Assembly: GCA_021775475.1 (NCBI GenBank)
Contig: JAJFHS010000053.1
Location: 108,271 to 172,270, forward strand
Length of the DNA stretch: 64,000 nt
Origin: Hyphomicrobiales bacterium
GTDB taxonomy: Bacteria; Pseudomonadota; Alphaproteobacteria; Rhizobiales; JAJFHR01
Reading direction: 5' to 3'
The notes beneath the pieces were generated by a model. It searched no databases, was not told the DNA's origin, and worked only from the letters and a program-made list of their open reading frames with translations. Each line of letters begins with the position of its first letter. Position 1 is the first letter of the stretch. Made by a program: the position numbers and the translations under genes. This document shows positions 23,963 to 33,044 of the stretch, piece by piece.

Positions 23963-24736
23963 ATGAGTGAAATCGCCTTGGATGCATTGGAAGATTTCAT
24001 AGCTGCGGAATCCAAAAACTTGGATTCCCCGAAGTACCTGCGCTTGTTTGAAGCCTTCGCCAAAGGCATCCGTACCGGGCTTTTCAAACCTGGCGAGCGC
24101 GTGCCGACAGAAACCGAGCTCACCAAACGTTTACCTGTCAGTCTCGGGACGGTTCAAAAAGCTTTGGCAAAATTGGTGACGAGCGGATTGGTGGTTCGCA
24201 GTCGCAAAACCGGTACCTATATTGCTGATCGCCGATCTCAGGTTGAAGAAGTATTTGCGTATCGCTTCAAGGATCCCGATACAGGCCAGGTCATGCTTCC
24301 CTTTGTCAGGGTAATCGCCGTTTCAATTGATGAAAACAAGGGCCCCTGGCATGAGGCATTGGAGGTGGATCGCTGCGTGCGGATCGACAGACTGGTCTGG
24401 TTTGATCAGGATCCTCCCGCCTTTTCCAGCGTCTTTTTCGCCTATGAACACGGAGAAGTTTTTCTCGACATGCCTCTGGAAGAACTCCACGGTGCCTCCA
24501 GCCATCGGGTTTTAATTGAGAACTTCAATTTACCCACTCTTCGTATGGAACATAAAGTCGGATGTCGGATCCTTTCAGATCTGGCCTGTAAGCATCTTTT
24601 AATTCCTTCTCAAAGCATGGGCGTCGTCTGGGATATAGAAGATTATTCCTTTCATGATGCCCCCTCATTATTTCAAAGGTTTCAATTACCACCCGGTCAT
24701 CGGCCTGTAGAAATTTCAGAACGTTTTGGTAGGTGA
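23963..24736 (+). CDS. GntR-family transcriptional regulator, paralogue of 3604-4431
   Basis: 257 residues. Winged helix at about 30-95 (TELTKRLPVSLGTVQKALAKLVTSGLVV, wing RSRKTGTYIADR), then a UTRA-like effector domain. It matches the regulator at 3604-4431 along the whole length, including NLPTLRMEH versus NMPTLRFEH and the end DAPSLFQRFQLPPGHRPVEISER. It precedes the TctCBA importer by 82 bp in the same direction and is divergent from the MBL-GGT-GAF unit, with two palindromes just before the start. It likely senses the imported organic acid or a derivative. Confidence 0.93.
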   Translation: MSEIALDALEDFIAAESKNLDSPKYLRLFEAFAKGIRTGLFKPGERVPTETELTKRLPVSLGTVQKALAKLVTSGLVVRSRKTGTYIADRRSQVEEVFAYRFKDPDTGQVMLPFVRVIAVSIDENKGPWHEALEVDRCVRIDRLVWFDQDPPAFSSVFFAYEHGEVFLDMPLEELHGASSHRVLIENFNLPTLRMEHKVGCRILSDLACKHLLIPSQSMGVVWDIEDYSFHDAPSLFQRFQLPPGHRPVEISERFGR

Positions 24737-24818
24737 AAAAGGCTCAATAGCATTTGAAAAAGCAACAGGTTTACAACACGAAAACTAAATCAAAAACAGG
24801 ACAGAGGAGAAAATTAAG

Positions 24819-25748
24819 ATGAAATTTATTATCTCAATTATGATAGCCATCGGACTGATGGCCAGTCCAGCACAGGCTCAATGGAAGCCCAACGGGCCAA
24901 TCAAATTCTGGATTGGTTTTGGTGCCGGTGGTGGCACTGACACACAAGCGCGCACGCTCGCCAAAGAACTTGAAAAACTCAAAGGTTGGCGCATTATCCC
25001 AGAAAACAAAGCCGGTGGCGGTGGTACAGTGATGGCTGCCCAACTTAAAAAAGCTCCAGCCGATGGCCAGACAATCGGTTTAGCCATCAACACAACCTTT
25101 GATTTCGCAACTCTTAAAAATGATGCGCTCTCAATTGATGACTTCACGTACATTACCATGACCGCAGGCTCACAAACCGGCATTTTAGCCCGCGCAGATT
25201 CAGGCTGGAAAACCCTGGAAGATGTTGCGGCAGCCTCTAAAAGCGGCACCAAAATCGTTTGGTCAAACTGGGGTGCGTTGGTGCAGGCAGGCTCTGAAGT
25301 CGTCGGCGAAAAACTCGGCATCAAGGTAAATCATTTGCGGATGAAAGGTGGCAAAGCCACGCTCAACGCATTAGTAGCTAAAGACGCCAACCTTGCCTGG
25401 GGTGGCGGCATTCAACGCGGCCTGGTTGCTGCGGGTGAAGTTGTCATTTTAGCTTCGGCTGAGGACAAACCGTTGGTTCAGGCCAAAGACGGCAAGACGC
25501 TGAAAGATTATGGCATTGATCACTATTTCGGTTTTCAATTCCTGCTGGCGGGACCGAAAAATATGAACCCGGAAGCCCGCGAAGCAATCACCAAAGCTAT
25601 ACACGAAGTGTTGTCAAACCCGAATTCAGAAACCCGGAAATTCATTTCCAAACAATATCCGTCCGCACCTGTTTTAATTGCCGGCAAGGAATTGGAAGAC
25701 CGTTTGATGACCAATTACAACGCTAACAAGGCGCTGCTCAAGAAGTAA
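24819..25748 (+). CDS. Tripartite tricarboxylate transporter substrate-binding protein (TctC family)
   Basis: 309 residues with a short signal peptide (MKFIISIMIAIGLMASPAQAQ). The mature protein begins with the TctC phrase KFWIGFGAGGGTDTQARTLAKELEKL, and ENKAGGGGTVMA forms the carboxylate-binding loop of the family. RBS GAGGAG is 9 bases before the ATG. The stop overlaps the TctB-like start by one base (TAATG). TctC proteins bind carboxylates such as citrate, or other small acids, in the periplasm. Confidence 0.93.
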   Translation: MKFIISIMIAIGLMASPAQAQWKPNGPIKFWIGFGAGGGTDTQARTLAKELEKLKGWRIIPENKAGGGGTVMAAQLKKAPADGQTIGLAINTTFDFATLKNDALSIDDFTYITMTAGSQTGILARADSGWKTLEDVAAASKSGTKIVWSNWGALVQAGSEVVGEKLGIKVNHLRMKGGKATLNALVAKDANLAWGGGIQRGLVAAGEVVILASAEDKPLVQAKDGKTLKDYGIDHYFGFQFLLAGPKNMNPEAREAITKAIHEVLSNPNSETRKFISKQYPSAPVLIAGKELEDRLMTNYNANKALLKK

Positions 25749-26353
25749 TGACCTTGACGACCAAAAACCAACGCCCGGCGCGGGACCCATGGAATGTTGG
25801 GTTCGGTGTCGTGGCGTCAATAGCCGCTTTTTTTACATTGCTGATTTGGATCCCCAACGACATCAAGGGCGGTTTCATTGAAATCAATCAGATTGGCAAA
25901 CCGGAACCCGGCGATGCTTTCTTCCCGATAATTCTCGCCAGCCTGATGTTGGTTCTGAGCACCGGGCAACTGGTTGGCGCCGTATTAAGTTCAAAGCCTC
26001 AAGAGGCATCGGGAAAATTAACAGCACATAATCTCAAATTTTTATTTCTGTTCTACACCATCGTCCTGGCGGGGCTGACCGTTATGTATTGGCTTGGGCC
26101 TTTGGTAGTTGATGCATTGCGTTCAACCGGTGTCATCGACAGCACCTATCGCCAGTTGGTCGATACAGCACCCTACAAATATCTGGGTTATGTGGCGGGG
26201 GGCTTTTTAATGACAACAGGCCTGATCGCCTGGGCCGAGGGCTCTATACGACCACAGGCCGTACTAACCGTGGCTATCATCATTGGTGCCCTGATTTTAG
26301 TGCTTGATATATTGCTTTACAATATTCAGATTCCCCCAAACGCGGACTTTTAG
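25748..26353 (+). CDS. Tripartite tricarboxylate transporter small membrane subunit (TctB family)
   Basis: 201 residues with four predicted membrane helices: VASIAAFFTLLIWIP, FPIILASLMLVLSTGQLVGAVL, LFLFYTIVLAGLTVMYWLG, and the C-terminal pair GGFLMTTGLIAWAEG with AVLTVAIIIGALILVLDILLY. This fits the poorly conserved TctB subunit in length and position. The segment between helices 3 and 4 is longer than usual. One-base overlap with TctC and a 3-bp gap to TctA make a clear operon. Confidence 0.88.
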   Translation: MTLTTKNQRPARDPWNVGFGVVASIAAFFTLLIWIPNDIKGGFIEINQIGKPEPGDAFFPIILASLMLVLSTGQLVGAVLSSKPQEASGKLTAHNLKFLFLFYTIVLAGLTVMYWLGPLVVDALRSTGVIDSTYRQLVDTAPYKYLGYVAGGFLMTTGLIAWAEGSIRPQAVLTVAIIIGALILVLDILLYNIQIPPNADF

Positions 26354-26356
26354 CTC

Positions 26357-27961
26357 ATGGAACTTGTATGGGAATACATCGTCCGTGGCGTTATGGGCGT
26401 GTTCTTTGATGCCAATGGCGCCTTTGATATAATCCCCATGGCAATGGTCTTTAGCGGATTGATGCTTGGTATTGTTGTTGGCGCAACACCGGGGCTGAAT
26501 GGCCCGTTTGCCATGGCTCTGTCCCTGCCCATTTTAATTTCGGTCTTTGGCGTATCCAACGAAGCCTTACTGCCAATCTTAGGCTTCCTCATCGGTTTGA
26601 TGAAAGGGGGAACAATTGGTGGAGCAGTTCCGGCAATTTTATTTAACACACCGGGAACTCCGGATGCTTTTCTAACCACGCTTGATGGATACCCCATGGC
26701 CCAAAAGGGTCAAGGTCTAAAGGCCCTGAAAATTTCACATTTTAGTTCAGCCTGTGGCGACACGTTCAGTGATATTGTCCTTTTCCTAACCGCCCCGGTT
26801 CTGGCGGTGTTGATCGAAAACGTTCTCGATCTGCCGGAAAAATCCGCCTTGATCATCCTGTCACTCTCGTTCATGGCAGCGGTTGCCGGCAAGTCTCCCA
26901 TAAAGGGTTTGATCATTGGCATCCTGGGTATGTTTCTCGCACTCATGGGCTCCACCTTGTCCGGCAATGGCGCGCGCTTAACCCTGGGCATTGATGCTCT
27001 TGGCAACGGACTCCCGCTAACATCAGCGGTGATTGGTGTGCTGGTTATTGGTGAGGTATTTCTCGCGCTTGAAGATACAGCGCGTGATCGCTTGTCCAAG
27101 CTTAAGGCAGCCGTGATCTTGCCGGAGGGTGATAATTCATTCGGCTTGAAAGACATCCGCCAGATCATGCCACGCATTTGCACCTCTGCAGCAATCGGTA
27201 CAATGGTCGGGGCTCTGCCGGGGATTGGCACAACGCTGGCCGCAACACTCGGGTATGACGCAGCCAAACGATTGTCGAAACACCCGGAGAAATTTGGTAC
27301 CGGTTTGCCCGAAGGTGTGGCTGCGACCGAAGCTGCCAACTCAGCTGTTTCCGGAGCCAATCTGATCCCGGTTATGAGTCTCGGTATCCCAGGCAACTTC
27401 GCTGCTGTATTCCTGATACTGGCAGTTGAATCAGTCGGCGACTTTACACTCGGCCCCTCCGTTTTTCGTTTTACAGCGATCAAAGAGATTGCGGACTATG
27501 GGACCATCATCAACAAGGATCTTGTGGTCGCCTTCGGCATCTTCACCTTGATGGTGATGGGTAATTTTTTCAACTGGACTGTAGGATGGTGGTTGATGCG
27601 TTCTCTTGGCATCCTCGCCCGCATCCCCAAAACAATAATGATGCCGGTGGTCCTTTTGATCACACTCACGGCCGTTTATGTGCAAGATGGCGGATTCATT
27701 GCCATCTGGGTGGTCTTGGCATTTGGTGCTATGGGATATGTATTGCGACGGCTGGAGATTTCAATCCTGCCTTTTGTTATCGGCTTCATTTTAGCACCAA
27801 AGCTGGAAGAACTCATTCGCGGGGGATATTCAGCCTCGGGAGGCGATGCGCTGTTTTTACTCAAATCACCCTTGGCAGTGTTCTTCATGTTCACCGCAAT
27901 TTTGATCGTCGTATTCGTCAGCCGTCAATCGGCAGGAAAGTCAGAAAGCCGGAACAGATAG
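26357..27961 (+). CDS. Tripartite tricarboxylate transporter large membrane subunit (TctA family)
   Basis: 534 residues, about 12 membrane helices. Signature repeats of TctA are present: GIVVGATPGLNGPFAMALSLP near residue 35, the second inverted copy GTMVGALPGIGTTLAATLGYDAAKR near 280, and EAANSAVSGANLIPVMSLGIPG near 325. The C-terminus is soluble and basic. This is the channel subunit energised by proton or sodium gradient. It is the last gene of the importer; a weak hairpin follows at 27993-28008. Confidence 0.95.
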   Translation: MELVWEYIVRGVMGVFFDANGAFDIIPMAMVFSGLMLGIVVGATPGLNGPFAMALSLPILISVFGVSNEALLPILGFLIGLMKGGTIGGAVPAILFNTPGTPDAFLTTLDGYPMAQKGQGLKALKISHFSSACGDTFSDIVLFLTAPVLAVLIENVLDLPEKSALIILSLSFMAAVAGKSPIKGLIIGILGMFLALMGSTLSGNGARLTLGIDALGNGLPLTSAVIGVLVIGEVFLALEDTARDRLSKLKAAVILPEGDNSFGLKDIRQIMPRICTSAAIGTMVGALPGIGTTLAATLGYDAAKRLSKHPEKFGTGLPEGVAATEAANSAVSGANLIPVMSLGIPGNFAAVFLILAVESVGDFTLGPSVFRFTAIKEIADYGTIINKDLVVAFGIFTLMVMGNFFNWTVGWWLMRSLGILARIPKTIMMPVVLLITLTAVYVQDGGFIAIWVVLAFGAMGYVLRRLEISILPFVIGFILAPKLEELIRGGYSASGGDALFLLKSPLAVFFMFTAILIVVFVSRQSAGKSESRNR

Positions 27962-27992
27962 TCCAGCTTTAAGGAACAAAGACTTAAATCGT

Positions 27993-28008
27993 GGTGCACT
28001 TTTGCACC
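27993..28008 (+). terminator. Weak hairpin after tctA
   Basis: GGTGCA-CTTT-TGCACC, six-base stem and four-base loop, 32 bp after the tctA stop, without a clear T-run. Between two convergent genes, so a bidirectional terminator role is possible but weakly supported. Confidence 0.3.
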
Positions 28009-28052
28009 GCTACAACACGACAATCGTGCCGTCTAACTGGTGTAGTATTGCA

Positions 28053-28106
28053 CCGGCGTTGACTGGCTGGACGGCCGTTCCAGGCATAAAAATCACGCGA
28101 TGTGAC
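28053..28106 (-). pseudogene. Fragment of IS3-family OrfB
   Basis: On the minus strand the frame reads VTSRDFYAWNGRPASQRR, which corresponds to ITSRGFRAWRSRPASQRQ near residue 27 of the intact OrfB at 59739-60596. Reading-frame context around it is decayed and no terminal repeats were found. It marks an old insertion between the tctA and EmrA-like genes. Confidence 0.55.
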
Positions 28107-28194
28107 TTTCGACGATTCATGCAGAATGAACGATATGGGTCAACTTTTCCAGGCACGTCTGATATCAAATGGTTCAATATGATCTGGAAACACT

Positions 28195-29274
28195 CTAACG
28201 TGACAGTACCGACTGCATCATCGCGACAGCGTTCAGATTTCCCAGAAGGTCACCCAACAAGCGTTCTTTCTCTGTGTCGATGGCTACCTGGGCAGTCATG
28301 CCAGCCCGCAACTGCGGCATGCCGGGGCGGAGCTTAAGCTGCAAGCGAACAGGCAAACGTTGCACCACTTTTACCCAGTTGCCCGAGGCGTTTTGCGGTG
28401 GGAGAATTGCGAACTGGGCACCGGTTGCCGGACTTATGCTTGTCACCCTGGCTTGCCAGCGCACATCTGGATATATGTCAAGTTCAATGGTTGCCTTCTG
28501 CCCCACTTTCACATTGGTAAGCTGGGTTTCCTTGAAGTTGGCATCCACCCAAGGCGTCGTATCTGTTACAATGGCAAACAAAGGCTGTGATGCAGTTACC
28601 TGTTCGCCGGAAACCAAAGGTACAGCTGCAATTGTTCCGCTTACCGGTGCTTTTACAATTGTTCGTTCCAGATCAAGCAGGGCCTGATCAACAGCCACAA
28701 GTTTGGCACGTACCATGGGGTGGTCATCAATCGGTTGCTTCGAGGTGCCCCCGAGAGACGCACGCACCCGATTTATTTTCTGCCGCGCCATAACCACCCG
28801 GTCTTTCGCTGTATCAGCGTCATTTTCAAGTTCATCGCTTCGGGTCGCTGCAACGATGCCTCGCTTTGTCAAATCGATCTGTCGTTCATAGCGTTTGCGA
28901 AAATAATTATAGCGATCTTGTGCTTCTGTGAATTCCACCTCTGCTTCAACGAGCGTTTCGCGCAGAATTTTCACCTGCTGACGGGCAATTTCAAGCTCAG
29001 CTTGAGCCCGCGCAAGTGTATATTTAAAAGGGCGGGGGTCAATTTTTATCAGAACATCACCTTTATTGACCTTTGTATGAGCCTGCACACGCACCTCTAT
29101 GGTTTTACCGGAGACCTCAGCGGTAATTTTGGCAATATCTATTTTAACAAAGGCATTTTCGGTAACGACGTAGCGGGCGCTTTTGAGCCAATAATTAGCC
29201 GCGATTACGATTGATGCAATCGGGACAATGACCATCGTCAAAAACAAAAACCACTTTCGCTTAATCATTTTCAA
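28195..29274 (-). CDS. HlyD/EmrA-family membrane fusion (periplasmic adaptor) protein
   Basis: 359 residues: one N-terminal membrane helix (WFLFLTMVIVPIASIVIAANYWL), a lipoyl half-motif VTENAFVKIDIAKITAEVSGKTIEVRVQ, a coiled-coil hairpin (about 95-200, including ELEIARQQVKILRETLVEAEVEF), the second lipoyl half ERTIVKAPVSGTIAAVPLVSGEQV, and a beta-barrel domain. It links an inner-membrane exporter to an outer-membrane channel. The start overlaps the MarR stop by 14 bp. The exporter partner is the divergent EmrB-like gene at 29818; no outer membrane factor is in the window. Confidence 0.92.
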   Translation of the reverse strand: MKMIKRKWFLFLTMVIVPIASIVIAANYWLKSARYVVTENAFVKIDIAKITAEVSGKTIEVRVQAHTKVNKGDVLIKIDPRPFKYTLARAQAELEIARQQVKILRETLVEAEVEFTEAQDRYNYFRKRYERQIDLTKRGIVAATRSDELENDADTAKDRVVMARQKINRVRASLGGTSKQPIDDHPMVRAKLVAVDQALLDLERTIVKAPVSGTIAAVPLVSGEQVTASQPLFAIVTDTTPWVDANFKETQLTNVKVGQKATIELDIYPDVRWQARVTSISPATGAQFAILPPQNASGNWVKVVQRLPVRLQLKLRPGMPQLRAGMTAQVAIDTEKERLLGDLLGNLNAVAMMQSVLSR

Positions 29275-29743
29275 CTCCCAACACCGGCGCTGCAGCGTGC
29301 GTGTTTTTTTGCAACATCTGTTGGAGCTGCCGCTTCACATTTATCATCAAATCTGTGAGGAGTTTGCGTTCGGCTTCAGTCAGGCTCAAAAGCTCCTCTT
29401 CCAGCATGGCTTCAGCTATCGGGCCTATGGTGTCATGCGCTTTTTTCCCGCGTTCGGTCATGTAAATACGTTTGATGCGCCGGTCTGCCTCATCGGTCCG
29501 GCGTTCAATCCAGCCGTTTTTCTCCAACCGGTCAATAAGGCGTCCAGCCGTTGCTTTTTCAACCTCCAGCAGTTCGGCTAGTTCTGATTGACTGACACCG
29601 GGTTGTCTGCCCAGCCGTCCCAGCACCAACCATTGCGAACGGGTAAAGCCAAGCTTGCGCACCCGCCTGTCAAAGACCGTGCGTTGCAGGCGGGCTGCAT
29701 CTGATATCAGGTATCCCAAATAACGTTCTTCGGAAATAGACAA
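29261..29743 (-). CDS. MarR-family transcriptional regulator
   Basis: 160 residues. The winged helix is readable as LVLGRLGRQPGVSQSELAELLEVEKATAGRLIDRLEKNGWIERRTDEADRRIKRIYMT between 40 and 100, with DRRxK wing motif. It heads the MarR-EmrA unit and is divergent from the EmrB-like exporter. It should repress both in the absence of a toxic or phenolic ligand. The 17-bp imperfect direct repeats in the divergent region are the likely binding sites. Confidence 0.93.
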   Translation of the reverse strand: MSISEERYLGYLISDAARLQRTVFDRRVRKLGFTRSQWLVLGRLGRQPGVSQSELAELLEVEKATAGRLIDRLEKNGWIERRTDEADRRIKRIYMTERGKKAHDTIGPIAEAMLEEELLSLTEAERKLLTDLMINVKRQLQQMLQKNTHAAAPVLGVEND

Positions 29744-29767
29744 GAAAAACCTCGAAAAATTTAGTAA

Positions 29768-29814
29768 GTAAGGTTACTATTGCATAGCTTACAGTATGTA
29801 GGGTTGCGATTGCA
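29768..29814. promoter_or_regulatory. MarR operator candidate: imperfect direct repeats
   Basis: GTAAGGTTACTATTGCA (29768-29784) and GTAGGGTTGCGATTGCA (29798-29814) match in 14 of 17 positions and start 30 bp apart. The first copy contains the inverted GTAA-GG-TTAC. The second ends 3 bp before the exporter ATG, leaving no room for a ribosome-binding site, so repressor binding would block translation initiation region and promoter alike. Confidence 0.5.
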
Positions 29815-29817
29815 AGA

Positions 29818-31371
29818 ATGGCCGGAAAAACAGTCACCGATTTCGTAATGGAAGAGCAGGAGAACGATTTGTCCCCTGCCCACCGGGGCATTATTCTTTT
29901 TGCCGTCATGTTGAGTGCCACACTTTACAGCACCACAATACTGCTGGTGGCAAGCATCCTGCCGCAATTACAGGGAGCCATGTCTGCTACTGCAGATGAA
30001 ATTTCCTGGACCATGACCTTCAACATTCTGGCCACTGCTGTGGCCACGCCGATGGCGGGCTGGCTGGCAGCCCGGCTTGGCATGCGGCGATTGATGCTGT
30101 GGTCGGTTTTAGGATTTTCTGTTGCCACCTATTTTTGCGGCACCGCTAATTCATTAACAGAGCTGATTTTCTGGCGCGTGGTTCAAGGAGCGTTTGGGGC
30201 ACCGATAACCCCGATTACTCAAACCATTCTGCTTGATACTTTTCCAAAACGCCAGCACGGCACAGCGATTGGCCTGTTTGGCATAGGCGTAGTGCTGGGC
30301 GCCTTTCTGGGGCCAGTTGTTGGTGGTGTCATGGTCGAGCTTACCAGTTGGCGCTGGGCATTTTATATTCTTTCACCCGTGGGTGCGTTTGCCTTTATGG
30401 CGTTGTGGTTGTCGCTGCCGCGAGACACTTCAATTTCGCATGTCCGGCTCGACTGGAGCGGCTTTTTGCTTCTGTCAATCACGATTGCCAGTACGCAGCT
30501 TGTCTTATCGCGTGGCCAGCGTCTCGACTGGTTCGATTCCAGCGAGATTTTAGTAGAAGCCTTTCTGGCGGTGATTGCGGGGTATTTATTCATAATACAT
30601 AGCTTTACTGCAAAGAAGCCATTCATCAATCTGCGTCTTCTGAAAAACAGAAATTACGCTCTTGGTCTGGTGCTGGTGTTCATTTACGGCATGTTGAACT
30701 TCACTCCGATGGTTGTTCTGCCTTCGTTGCTACGTGATCAGGCCGGTTTCCCGGATTCGCTGATTGGTTACGTTTTGGGCTCACGCGGTTTCGGGGCCAT
30801 GATCGGTTTTTTTACTGCCATGTTCATCGGTCAGAAATACCCGCGAGAATCGATGCTGGCGGGATTTGCCACACTTATGATTGCGGGAGCATGGCTTACG
30901 ACGATTGATCTTAACGTTACCTTTCTGGAACTGGTCCTCAATGGCATGGTTCAGGGACTTGCTGTAGGTATCATCTGGGTGCCGATCACTATTGTCAGTT
31001 TTTCCACGCTTCCTGTTGCGGTGAGGCCTGAAACATCTGCCGTTTTTCATTTGCTGCGCAATCTCGGCTCAAGTTTTTTCATTTCCCTGACGGTTACGGA
31101 AATTGTGCGCTCCACGGCGATAAATTATGAATATATGACAGAGATGGTAACACCTTTCAGCCAGCCATTTTTATACCCCTGGGTGAGTGGGGGCTGGAAC
31201 ACGGGTAGCGTTGAATCTCTTGCCCAACTGTCAAAGGAAATAGCTCGTCAGGCAACCATGATCAGTTATCTTAATGCTTTTGGTTTTTACACCATGGCCG
31301 CCGCTGCCGCTATTCCGTTGGTATTGCTGGTGAACCCGGCCCCTAAAAAATTATCCCGAGCCCCATTTTAG
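29818..31371 (+). CDS. MFS multidrug exporter, DHA2 family (EmrB-like, 14 helices)
   Basis: 517 residues. The first helix pair ([34 protein letters not shown]) is typical of DHA2 exporters; motif A appears as [21 protein letters not shown] near 80, and motif C as [16 protein letters not shown] near 160. It should work with the divergent EmrA-like adaptor. The ATG at 29818 has no good ribosome-binding site; an in-frame ATG at 29848 is the alternative but is no better. The stop overlaps the convergent ABC ATPase end by 4 bp. Confidence 0.93.
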   Translation: MAGKTVTDFVMEEQENDLSPAHRGIILFAVMLSATLYSTTILLVASILPQLQGAMSATADEISWTMTFNILATAVATPMAGWLAARLGMRRLMLWSVLGFSVATYFCGTANSLTELIFWRVVQGAFGAPITPITQTILLDTFPKRQHGTAIGLFGIGVVLGAFLGPVVGGVMVELTSWRWAFYILSPVGAFAFMALWLSLPRDTSISHVRLDWSGFLLLSITIASTQLVLSRGQRLDWFDSSEILVEAFLAVIAGYLFIIHSFTAKKPFINLRLLKNRNYALGLVLVFIYGMLNFTPMVVLPSLLRDQAGFPDSLIGYVLGSRGFGAMIGFFTAMFIGQKYPRESMLAGFATLMIAGAWLTTIDLNVTFLELVLNGMVQGLAVGIIWVPITIVSFSTLPVAVRPETSAVFHLLRNLGSSFFISLTVTEIVRSTAINYEYMTEMVTPFSQPFLYPWVSGGWNTGSVESLAQLSKEIARQATMISYLNAFGFYTMAAAAAIPLVLLVNPAPKKLSRAPF

Positions 31372-32123
31372 TGCAAAAGTATCTGACTTAGAAAGAGTTT
31401 TGTCCTATCATTTTTCGGGTTTGTGAAGAATTCAGCAGGAGTTGCTTCTTCGACAATCCTGCCTTCATCCATAAAAATCATTTTATCAGCCACGGTTTTC
31501 GCAAAGCCCATTTCATGGGTGACACATATCATGGTCATTCCGGTTTCAGCCAATTCTATCATGACATCCAGCACCTCTTTAATCATTTCCGGGTCCAGGG
31601 CTGATGTGGGCTCATCAAACAACATGATTTTTGGGCTCATACAAAGTGAACGGGCGATGGCAACGCGTTGTTGCTGCCCTCCCGAAAGCTGGCTGGGATA
31701 TTTACCGGCCTGTTCGGGTATGCGCACCTTTTCGAGATACCTCATGGCCAGTTTTTGGGCTTCTGTGCGGCTGATGCCGCGCGCTTTCATCGGCCCAAGC
31801 GTGCAATTATCCAACACTGATAAATGCGGAAACAGATTGAACAGCTGAAACACCATGCCGATCTCGGCACGAATTTCTGCAATTTTTCTGGTGTCATCAT
31901 CCAACCTTATGCCATCAACGATGATCTCACCTGTCTCATGTTCTTCCAGCCGGTTGATGCAACGAATGAGAGTGGATTTGCCTGAACCCGACGGCCCGCA
32001 GATAACCACTCTTTCACCCTGATAAACATCCAGGTTGATATCGTACAAAGCCTGAAAATCGCCAAACATCTTATTGACGCCTCTCAATTGGATCATGGCT
32101 TGCTTGCCTGTGCCGTCGCTCAT
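31368..32123 (-). CDS. Polar amino acid ABC transporter ATP-binding protein (GlnQ/HisP-like)
   Basis: 251 residues. Walker [10 protein letters not shown] near 43, Q-loop [18 protein letters not shown] near 90, signature [16 protein letters not shown] near 143, Walker [15 protein letters not shown] near 167. Last gene of the second polar amino acid importer (binding protein, two permeases, ATPase), 26 bp after the permease. It has standard DEP, unlike the paralogue at 13103. Confidence 0.95.
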   Translation of the reverse strand: MSDGTGKQAMIQLRGVNKMFGDFQALYDINLDVYQGERVVICGPSGSGKSTLIRCINRLEEHETGEIIVDGIRLDDDTRKIAEIRAEIGMVFQLFNLFPHLSVLDNCTLGPMKARGISRTEAQKLAMRYLEKVRIPEQAGKYPSQLSGGQQQRVAIARSLCMSPKIMLFDEPTSALDPEMIKEVLDVMIELAETGMTMICVTHEMGFAKTVADKMIFMDEGRIVEEATPAEFFTNPKNDRTKLFLSQILLH

Positions 32124-32149
32124 GTTTTAATCCTTAAAAAGATCACCTT

Positions 32150-33043
32150 TTAATACCTGTGAGCTCCCATACGCCGTTCGAGCCAGCCAAAGGCCTTGGC
32201 GCAAGAATAACAAACGGTGAAATACATAAAGCCGGTGAATATCCAGACTTCGAAAAAACGCTGTTCAGAAATGGCAATCTCCATAGCCAGAAATGAGAGT
32301 TCCTGGACCGAAATCAGGGCGATAAGCGATGAATCCTTGATCAGGGTTATGAATTGACCGGCCAGGGGTGGCACAACACGCTGAATGGCCTGAGGTAAAA
32401 TAATATAACGCATGATCGCAAATGGAGACAGGCCGATGGTCTGCCCGGCTTCGCGTTGTCCTTTAGGAATAACCTGAATGCCAGATCGTACAATTTCAGC
32501 GATATAAGCTGCCGACATCATAGACAGGCTGATCATGCCGGAGAGGAAATTCGTCATCAGATTGGCCGGTCCAAACATAAACTCCGCCACCGCCAGTTTT
32601 TGGGGCGAAGCGCTATAGACAAATTCATCGATGCCAAGTATTGGCATGATCTGGCTACTGATGAAAAAATAAAACAGAAACAAAAAAGGTACCGGCGGTA
32701 TATTGCGGATAAACTCCACATAAGCCCAACTCACCAATCTGGGTAGTAAACGGTCGCTGGTCCGCGCAATACCGAGAATGACACCCAAAATTGAGGAAAC
32801 CAGCATCGCCCAGATGGCAACGCGAATGGTTGCAATCATTCCCTTGATCAGCAGGTTGGGCACAAGGGATGCGGTTTTTTCATCCCAGCGAAACAAGTAT
32901 GTTGGGATAACAGACCAGTCCCATTTATAGATCAGGACAAAATTTACCCGGTAGGCGATAAAACCAACAAGGGCAACCACCGAGGTCAGAACAATGACAT
33001 CGAGAACTCCGATTGTAAGTTTAGCAGATTTTTGCTTCACCAT
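32150..33043 (-). CDS. Polar amino acid ABC transporter permease (second)
   Basis: 297 residues from ATG 33043 (MVKQKSAK), which comes one base after the upstream stop (TGATATG); the track start at 33145 overlaps the neighbour by 101 bp and is rejected. First membrane helix LDVIVLTSVVALVGFIAYRVNFVLIY, a longer N-terminal module as in the AapM-type permeases, then FIRNIPPVPFLFLFYFFIS and the coupling loop QREAGQTIGLSPFAIMRYIILPQ near residue 210. It pairs with the first permease. Confidence 0.92.
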   Translation of the reverse strand: MVKQKSAKLTIGVLDVIVLTSVVALVGFIAYRVNFVLIYKWDWSVIPTYLFRWDEKTASLVPNLLIKGMIATIRVAIWAMLVSSILGVILGIARTSDRLLPRLVSWAYVEFIRNIPPVPFLFLFYFFISSQIMPILGIDEFVYSASPQKLAVAEFMFGPANLMTNFLSGMISLSMMSAAYIAEIVRSGIQVIPKGQREAGQTIGLSPFAIMRYIILPQAIQRVVPPLAGQFITLIKDSSLIALISVQELSFLAMEIAISEQRFFEVWIFTGFMYFTVCYSCAKAFGWLERRMGAHRY

Positions 33044-33044
33044 A

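Noticed and set aside
28002-28337. Plus-strand ORF of 111 codons after tctA
   Set aside because: It is antisense to the IS3 OrfB fossil and the end of the EmrA-like gene; composition is not coding-like.
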